Positions 29,824 through 33,458 of a stretch of DNA of 33,458 nt are shown one piece after another (the first letter of the stretch is position 1; each line of letters opens with the position of its first letter). Under the pieces are notes generated by a model. That model searched no databases, was not told the DNA's origin, and saw nothing but the letters and a program-made list of their open reading frames with translations. The stretch covers positions 1 to 33,458 of the forward strand of contig MFRL01000066.1 in the NCBI GenBank assembly GCA_001784565.1, in the 5' to 3' direction. The DNA is from Candidatus Melainabacteria bacterium GWF2_37_15 (GTDB lineage: Bacteria; Cyanobacteriota; Vampirovibrionia; Gastranaerophilales; UBA9971). The translations under genes and the position numbers were made by a program.

Positions 29824-32800
29824 ATGGAAATTAAAGACTCTGCTATCATATCGAAGCTGGATAATCTTCAAAAATTTCAATGTGTAACTAATAGATCAGC
29901 GCTTAAAAGCCCGTCCTTAACGTATGACATAAAGGACAGTTTTGTCCGTAACAATGCCAAAGTTTTGAGTTTTGGTGCTGGTGTTACTAAAATTGAGCGG
30001 GCTAATAAGGATTTTGATAACATAAAAATGGGCTCCCATTATAATCCGCTGACAAAATCCCTTGATTTTGGAATTTTTTCCATTGGAACAAGAATGGAAC
30101 TTTGTCTTTTCAGAAAACCTAACGGTGAGCAGGAAATAGCAAGGATTCCAATGATCCCAACAAAAAGTGACAGATGGGTACATTCTATTTCTAAAGATAA
30201 AATACAGGAATTATTAAACATAAATCTTGAAAGTAAACAGGACAAAGATAAACCTGTTTATTACGGGTACAGGGTATGGGGGTCTAACTGGGATTATCAG
30301 GATAACTGGCAGCCGGGAACAGAAATTGGTTCACATACCATTTATGATAATAACTGGAACCCGATTATATTAAAGCAGGCTCTGGATCCTCAAAAAGGGC
30401 GCTCTGTCGATGTAACAACAGGTACTTATGACATTATCTTTGATTATAAGAGAACACCCGTCATAATAAATCAGAATAACAACCAAATTAAATACAGCGT
30501 AGAAAACGGCAATTTAATAGAAGAAATTAACAACCAAAAGAATGTAGTTAAAACAAATTCTGGGGAAAATATTAAAGTAGACTCTGTCTGGGATAAAGAA
30601 CAAAATAAATGGATTGAAGCCAAGGAAGGCAAGTATCCTGTATTTTATGATGAAAAAGGGTTTCCTGTTTTAGATAAGAGTAACCAACACACAGGCTTTA
30701 TTTTAAAGGACGGCAAATTAAAGGGACATGGTGTCCGGGATAGAGATGTTATAGGAAATCGTTTCAATCCTAATAAACTGCTTTCTGATTATTATTCATA
30801 CGAAACCAGCCATGATACTCTTACACCTGGAGTTTCAGAAAACGGTTATGACTTTATGTCAGGAGAAGGTAACAGACAAAAAGACAGCGCCAAAGTAGCA
30901 TCAAAAAGTATTTATACAAGAGAGCTTGAAAAAATTTCCGAAGAAGGAACACTAAAATCAGTACCAGATTTATCGAAACCGTTTACGGACCAGGTTTATT
31001 ATGAAGCCCAGGTCTGGGGACTTACAAAAAATTTAAATAAAGATGTTCTCAAAAGACTTTATAAAAAAGAATTAAAAGAAGAAGAAGGAAAACCTGAAAA
31101 AGAGCAAAAAATAACAACACTTGTAAATAGCTGGAAGGATGAGTATGCTGGTACCTATAAAGGTGCAGCCTTCCTTGCCAGACATCTTAAAAACCTGGGT
31201 ATAACTACAGTAGAATTTATGCCAATAATGTCATTCCAGAATGCTATGCCAGGAGAAGAAGGTGGCTGGGGATATATGACTGATTCATTTATGGCACCTG
31301 ACAGGGAACTTGCATATGACAGCAAGACTCCTGGTGGGCCAACAAAAGAATTCAAACAAATGGTTGAAGCCTTTAATAAAGAAGGTGTGGAAGTGTGTAT
31401 GGATGTAGTATACAACCATACAGGAGAAGGCGGAGTCGATGGAAAAAATCCCGACGCTACAACTATTACCTCTTTGAAAGGATATGCAAATCCTCACTTT
31501 TATTTAATGCCAAAAGATAGAAGATATTATCACAACGCATCAGGATGCGGAAATGACACAAATTCTCTTGCTCCAAGGTTCCAGAACCTTGTGGTAGACT
31601 CACTTAAACGTTGGGCAAAACTTGGAGTAAGCGCATTCAGATTTGATCTTGCTCCTCTTCTGGCTAATGGGAACCCAAATGGGGATGGAGTCTGGTTTGA
31701 CCGTAATCATCTCCTGTTAAAGAAAATTGAAAAAGAACTTCCTGTGAGATCAAAAGAAAACAAGGACGGGGTAGTGCTGATTGCAGAACCCTGGGCCGCT
31801 GATGGAACAGTTGTTCAGGGAGGATTCCCGGAAAACTGGAAAGAATGGAACGGGCTACACTTCCGTGATTCTATAAGAGAATCAATTAACCATATTCATG
31901 ATGATTCTTCAAGGCCTGCTGCTGTTAATATAATCAGAAACCTTGCCGGTTCCAAGGAAGGATTGGGAGGCACAAACCCAAGATCAGTTAACTTTATTAC
32001 CTGCCACGACGGCTTTACCCTTTACGACCTTTTTGCCTACAATAATAAACATAATCCTAAAGACCCTCTCAGTGGAGATAGTCATAATAGATCCTGGAAT
32101 CAATATGATGGAATATATGATACAAAAGAAAAAGCATTCACAGAAAGGGGGAAAGCTGTACAAACAGCACTTGGATTATTAATGACGTCTGTGGGTGCGC
32201 CTATGCTGCTGTATGGAGATGAAAGATTCAACACAAAGGATGGATGTAATAATTCTTATAACGAACATGAAAAAAATGCCTTAAAATGGGATAGTATAGT
32301 AAAAAACACAGATGAAAAAGGAAATGAACAGGTTTTAAATGCTGATAATTTGTCAGAATTCACTAAAAGGCTTATAAATTTCAGGCATAACCACAATGCC
32401 TTGCATCCTGATAGATATTTTTACGGTGAAGATAAGAACGGAAAAAATGGAAAAGATGTAACCTGGCTTGATCGACATGGGAATGATATGTGGGATAACC
32501 GTGATTTCTTGTTTGGAAAGAAATTTTTCGAGTGGCAGGATGTTGTAGCATACAAGATTGATGGGACAGAAGAACATCTTAATGACAAATCCCCTTCAAT
32601 TTACGTTGCTTATAACAGAGGTATAGAGGCACTGGATGTGAAAATGCCTGCTCATCAGAAAGGCGGGGGCAAAAGCTGGCATAAAGTTCTTGATACATCT
32701 ATTCCTGTAACTGATCCGAATAATCCGGAAAAAGAACTGGAAAAACTCAAAAAACAGTCTATTTGTAGAGAAGGCGAAGAAATTCCTGTTAAAGGTGATT

Positions 32801-32847
32801 CTTTAAAACTTGAACCAAGAAGTTTTGTTGTTTTAATAGAAAAATAA
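29824..32847 (+). CDS. GlgX/pullulanase-type glycogen debranching enzyme (GH13)
   Basis: A 1007-residue GH13 enzyme cleaving alpha-1,6 branches of glycogen. N-terminal ~1-60 is a polar lead; ~60-205 contains a CBM48-like domain leading to YYGYRVWGSNWDYQDNW and GSHTIYDNNWNPIILKQALDP, the isoamylase/GlgX pattern. A ~110-residue low-complexity Lys/Asn insertion (~210-320) follows. The catalytic barrel shows DVVYNH (527-532), nucleophile Asp608 in AFRFDLAP, acid/base Glu655 in VLIAEPWA, and Asp729 in FITCHDGFTLYDLF followed by AYNNKHN, characteristic of GlgX. GlgX is normally 650-750 residues, so this is long. It complements the GH57 branching enzyme at 3341. Ribosome binding site weak. Confidence 0.9.
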   Translation: MEIKDSAIISKLDNLQKFQCVTNRSALKSPSLTYDIKDSFVRNNAKVLSFGAGVTKIERANKDFDNIKMGSHYNPLTKSLDFGIFSIGTRMELCLFRKPNGEQEIARIPMIPTKSDRWVHSISKDKIQELLNINLESKQDKDKPVYYGYRVWGSNWDYQDNWQPGTEIGSHTIYDNNWNPIILKQALDPQKGRSVDVTTGTYDIIFDYKRTPVIINQNNNQIKYSVENGNLIEEINNQKNVVKTNSGENIKVDSVWDKEQNKWIEAKEGKYPVFYDEKGFPVLDKSNQHTGFILKDGKLKGHGVRDRDVIGNRFNPNKLLSDYYSYETSHDTLTPGVSENGYDFMSGEGNRQKDSAKVASKSIYTRELEKISEEGTLKSVPDLSKPFTDQVYYEAQVWGLTKNLNKDVLKRLYKKELKEEEGKPEKEQKITTLVNSWKDEYAGTYKGAAFLARHLKNLGITTVEFMPIMSFQNAMPGEEGGWGYMTDSFMAPDRELAYDSKTPGGPTKEFKQMVEAFNKEGVEVCMDVVYNHTGEGGVDGKNPDATTITSLKGYANPHFYLMPKDRRYYHNASGCGNDTNSLAPRFQNLVVDSLKRWAKLGVSAFRFDLAPLLANGNPNGDGVWFDRNHLLLKKIEKELPVRSKENKDGVVLIAEPWAADGTVVQGGFPENWKEWNGLHFRDSIRESINHIHDDSSRPAAVNIIRNLAGSKEGLGGTNPRSVNFITCHDGFTLYDLFAYNNKHNPKDPLSGDSHNRSWNQYDGIYDTKEKAFTERGKAVQTALGLLMTSVGAPMLLYGDERFNTKDGCNNSYNEHEKNALKWDSIVKNTDEKGNEQVLNADNLSEFTKRLINFRHNHNALHPDRYFYGEDKNGKNGKDVTWLDRHGNDMWDNRDFLFGKKFFEWQDVVAYKIDGTEEHLNDKSPSIYVAYNRGIEALDVKMPAHQKGGGKSWHKVLDTSIPVTDPNNPEKELEKLKKQSICREGEEIPVKGDSLKLEPRSFVVLIEK

Positions 32848-32857
32848 AACCATAAAC

Positions 32858-32885
32858 TTGTAAATTATCATGTTCCATGTAGAAT
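32858..32885 (+). promoter_or_regulatory. Candidate sigma-70 promoter for infA
   Basis: TTGTAA (32858-32863), 16 nt, TAGAAT (32880-32885), 41 nt before the infA start. A modest match; it would make infA the head of the ribosomal protein operon here. Confidence 0.4.
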
Positions 32886-32926
32886 CATTATAAGGGTAGT
32901 ACTTGCCATGCTTTTTTTGAGGTAAA

Positions 32927-33142
32927 ATGTCTAAGGAAACAATAGAATTCGAAGGAACAATAATAGAATCATTGCCGAATGCCATGTTTAAGGTAAAATT
33001 GGAAAATGACCACATGGTTCTTGCGCATATATCAGGGAAAATAAGGAAAAATTTCATAAAAATACTTCCCGGGGACAAAGTTAAGGTCGAATTAACACCC
33101 TACGACCTTACCAGAGGAAGAATAATATATAGATTAAAGTAA
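32927..33142 (+). CDS. infA: Translation initiation factor IF-1
   Basis: A 71-residue OB-fold protein, one residue from the usual 72. [46 protein letters not shown] followed by [25 protein letters not shown] has all the IF-1 hallmarks. Binds the A site during initiation. GAGG stands before the ATG. Followed by rpmJ and rpsM in the conserved order; the usual secY-adk-map upstream genes are absent, the debranching enzyme stands there. Confidence 0.98.
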   Translation: MSKETIEFEGTIIESLPNAMFKVKLENDHMVLAHISGKIRKNFIKILPGDKVKVELTPYDLTRGRIIYRLK

Positions 33143-33164
33143 AAAATCAGGAAAGGGCATAAAA

Positions 33165-33278
33165 GTGAAAGTAAGAACATCTGTAAAAACAATGTGCGAT
33201 AAATGCAAAATAATTAGAAGAAGAGGAAGAGTCGCAGTAATTTGCGAGAATCCAAAACATAAACAAAGACAAGGTTAA
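33165..33278 (+). CDS. rpmJ: 50S ribosomal protein L36
   Basis: A 37-residue protein starting with GTG at 33165 (AGGAAAGG about 9 nt upstream): [20 protein letters not shown] then [17 protein letters not shown]. The zinc-binding C-x2-C...C-x4-H set is complete, so it is the zinc-containing L36 form. It lies between infA and rpsM in the standard order. Confidence 0.98.
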   Translation: MKVRTSVKTMCDKCKIIRRRGRVAVICENPKHKQRQG

Positions 33279-33355
33279 TAAAATTAGTTGAAATTATTTC
33301 ATGTTTTGGGTAATTTATCCTTTACTTACATATATACAAAAGGAGAAGACAATTA

Positions 33356-33458
33356 ATGGCCAGAATAGCCGGTGTAGATTTACCAAGAAATAAAAGAATG
33401 GTTATTGCATTAACCTATATATACGGAATTGGCAACACCCTTTCCGCAGAAATACTTG
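33356..33458 (+). CDS. rpsM: 30S ribosomal protein S13 (3' end outside window)
   Basis: The first 34 codons are present: [20 protein letters not shown] then [14 protein letters not shown], the invariant S13 N-terminus; a truncated gene only because the window ends. AGGAGAAG lies 7-8 nt before the ATG. The 77-nt gap after rpmJ is AT-rich without a clear hairpin. Confidence 0.97.
   Translation, partial: MARIAGVDLPRNKRMVIALTYIYGIGNTLSAEIL

Overview
The window (about 33.5 kb, AT-rich, roughly 38-40% GC by eye) is ordinary bacterial chromosome carrying most of a flagellar basal-body and export cluster, glycogen-type enzymes, a type IV/Tad-like surface-structure locus, and the start of the ribosomal infA-rpmJ-rpsM operon. 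The gene mix (flagellum without chemotaxis genes, a GH57 branching enzyme, a HisC-HAD fusion, an HExxH protease with the cyanobacterial-looking GxxGH ending, many small unknown proteins) best fits a non-photosynthetic relative of Cyanobacteria (Melainabacteria/Vampirovibrionia, Gastranaerophilales-like). This is inference; no marker gene is complete enough to prove it.

Layout. 1-2002: end of a histidine operon (hisC fused to a HAD phosphatase, a mutT-like Nudix gene, hisB), genes overlapping head to tail. 2003-3212: a small reverse ORF, a reverse terminator and nanE on the minus strand. 3341-6233: GH57 branching enzyme, an unknown protein and a small heat-shock protein, mostly separated by strong hairpin terminators. 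6279-18339: the flagellar region: a FliK-like protein, two FlgF/FlgG-type rod proteins, FlgB, FlgC, two tiny membrane proteins from their own promoter, an unknown reverse gene, a lytic transglycosylase, FliE, FliF, a very divergent FliG candidate, FliH, FlhA and FliI. Together these build rod, MS ring, export gate and export ATPase; hook, filament, FliM/N, MotA/B and FlhB are not in the window.

18310-19037 is the most unusual part. The last 29 bp of fliI are repeated (28/29 identical) 699 bp downstream. Between the copies lies an AT-rich module with an XRE repressor gene, a divergent 65-aa gene whose promoter is covered by an alternating inverted-repeat operator, a terminator and a perfect palindrome. 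This looks like a minimal integrated or decayed mobile unit with attachment-site-like ends. It is followed by rpoZ and rnhC, the latter carrying a dispersed palindromic repeat inside its reading frame.

20198-23830 (minus strand) carries a Maf-type flagellin glycosyltransferase, a TPR/matrixin-like protease whose 5' end is built from a 163-bp repeat element, and a 43-aa membrane ORF. 23910-28023 holds a type IV-like pseudopilin divergent from a TadE-like/TadG-like pair with large external domains and calcium-binding-type repeats. 28020-29703 (minus) is a tightly overlapped housekeeping operon (CDP-alcohol phosphatidyltransferase, trmL, NIF3). 29824-32847 is a large GlgX/pullulanase-type debranching enzyme, which pairs functionally with the GH57 branching enzyme. 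infA, rpmJ and the start of rpsM close the window. No tRNA, rRNA, CRISPR array or transposase gene was seen.
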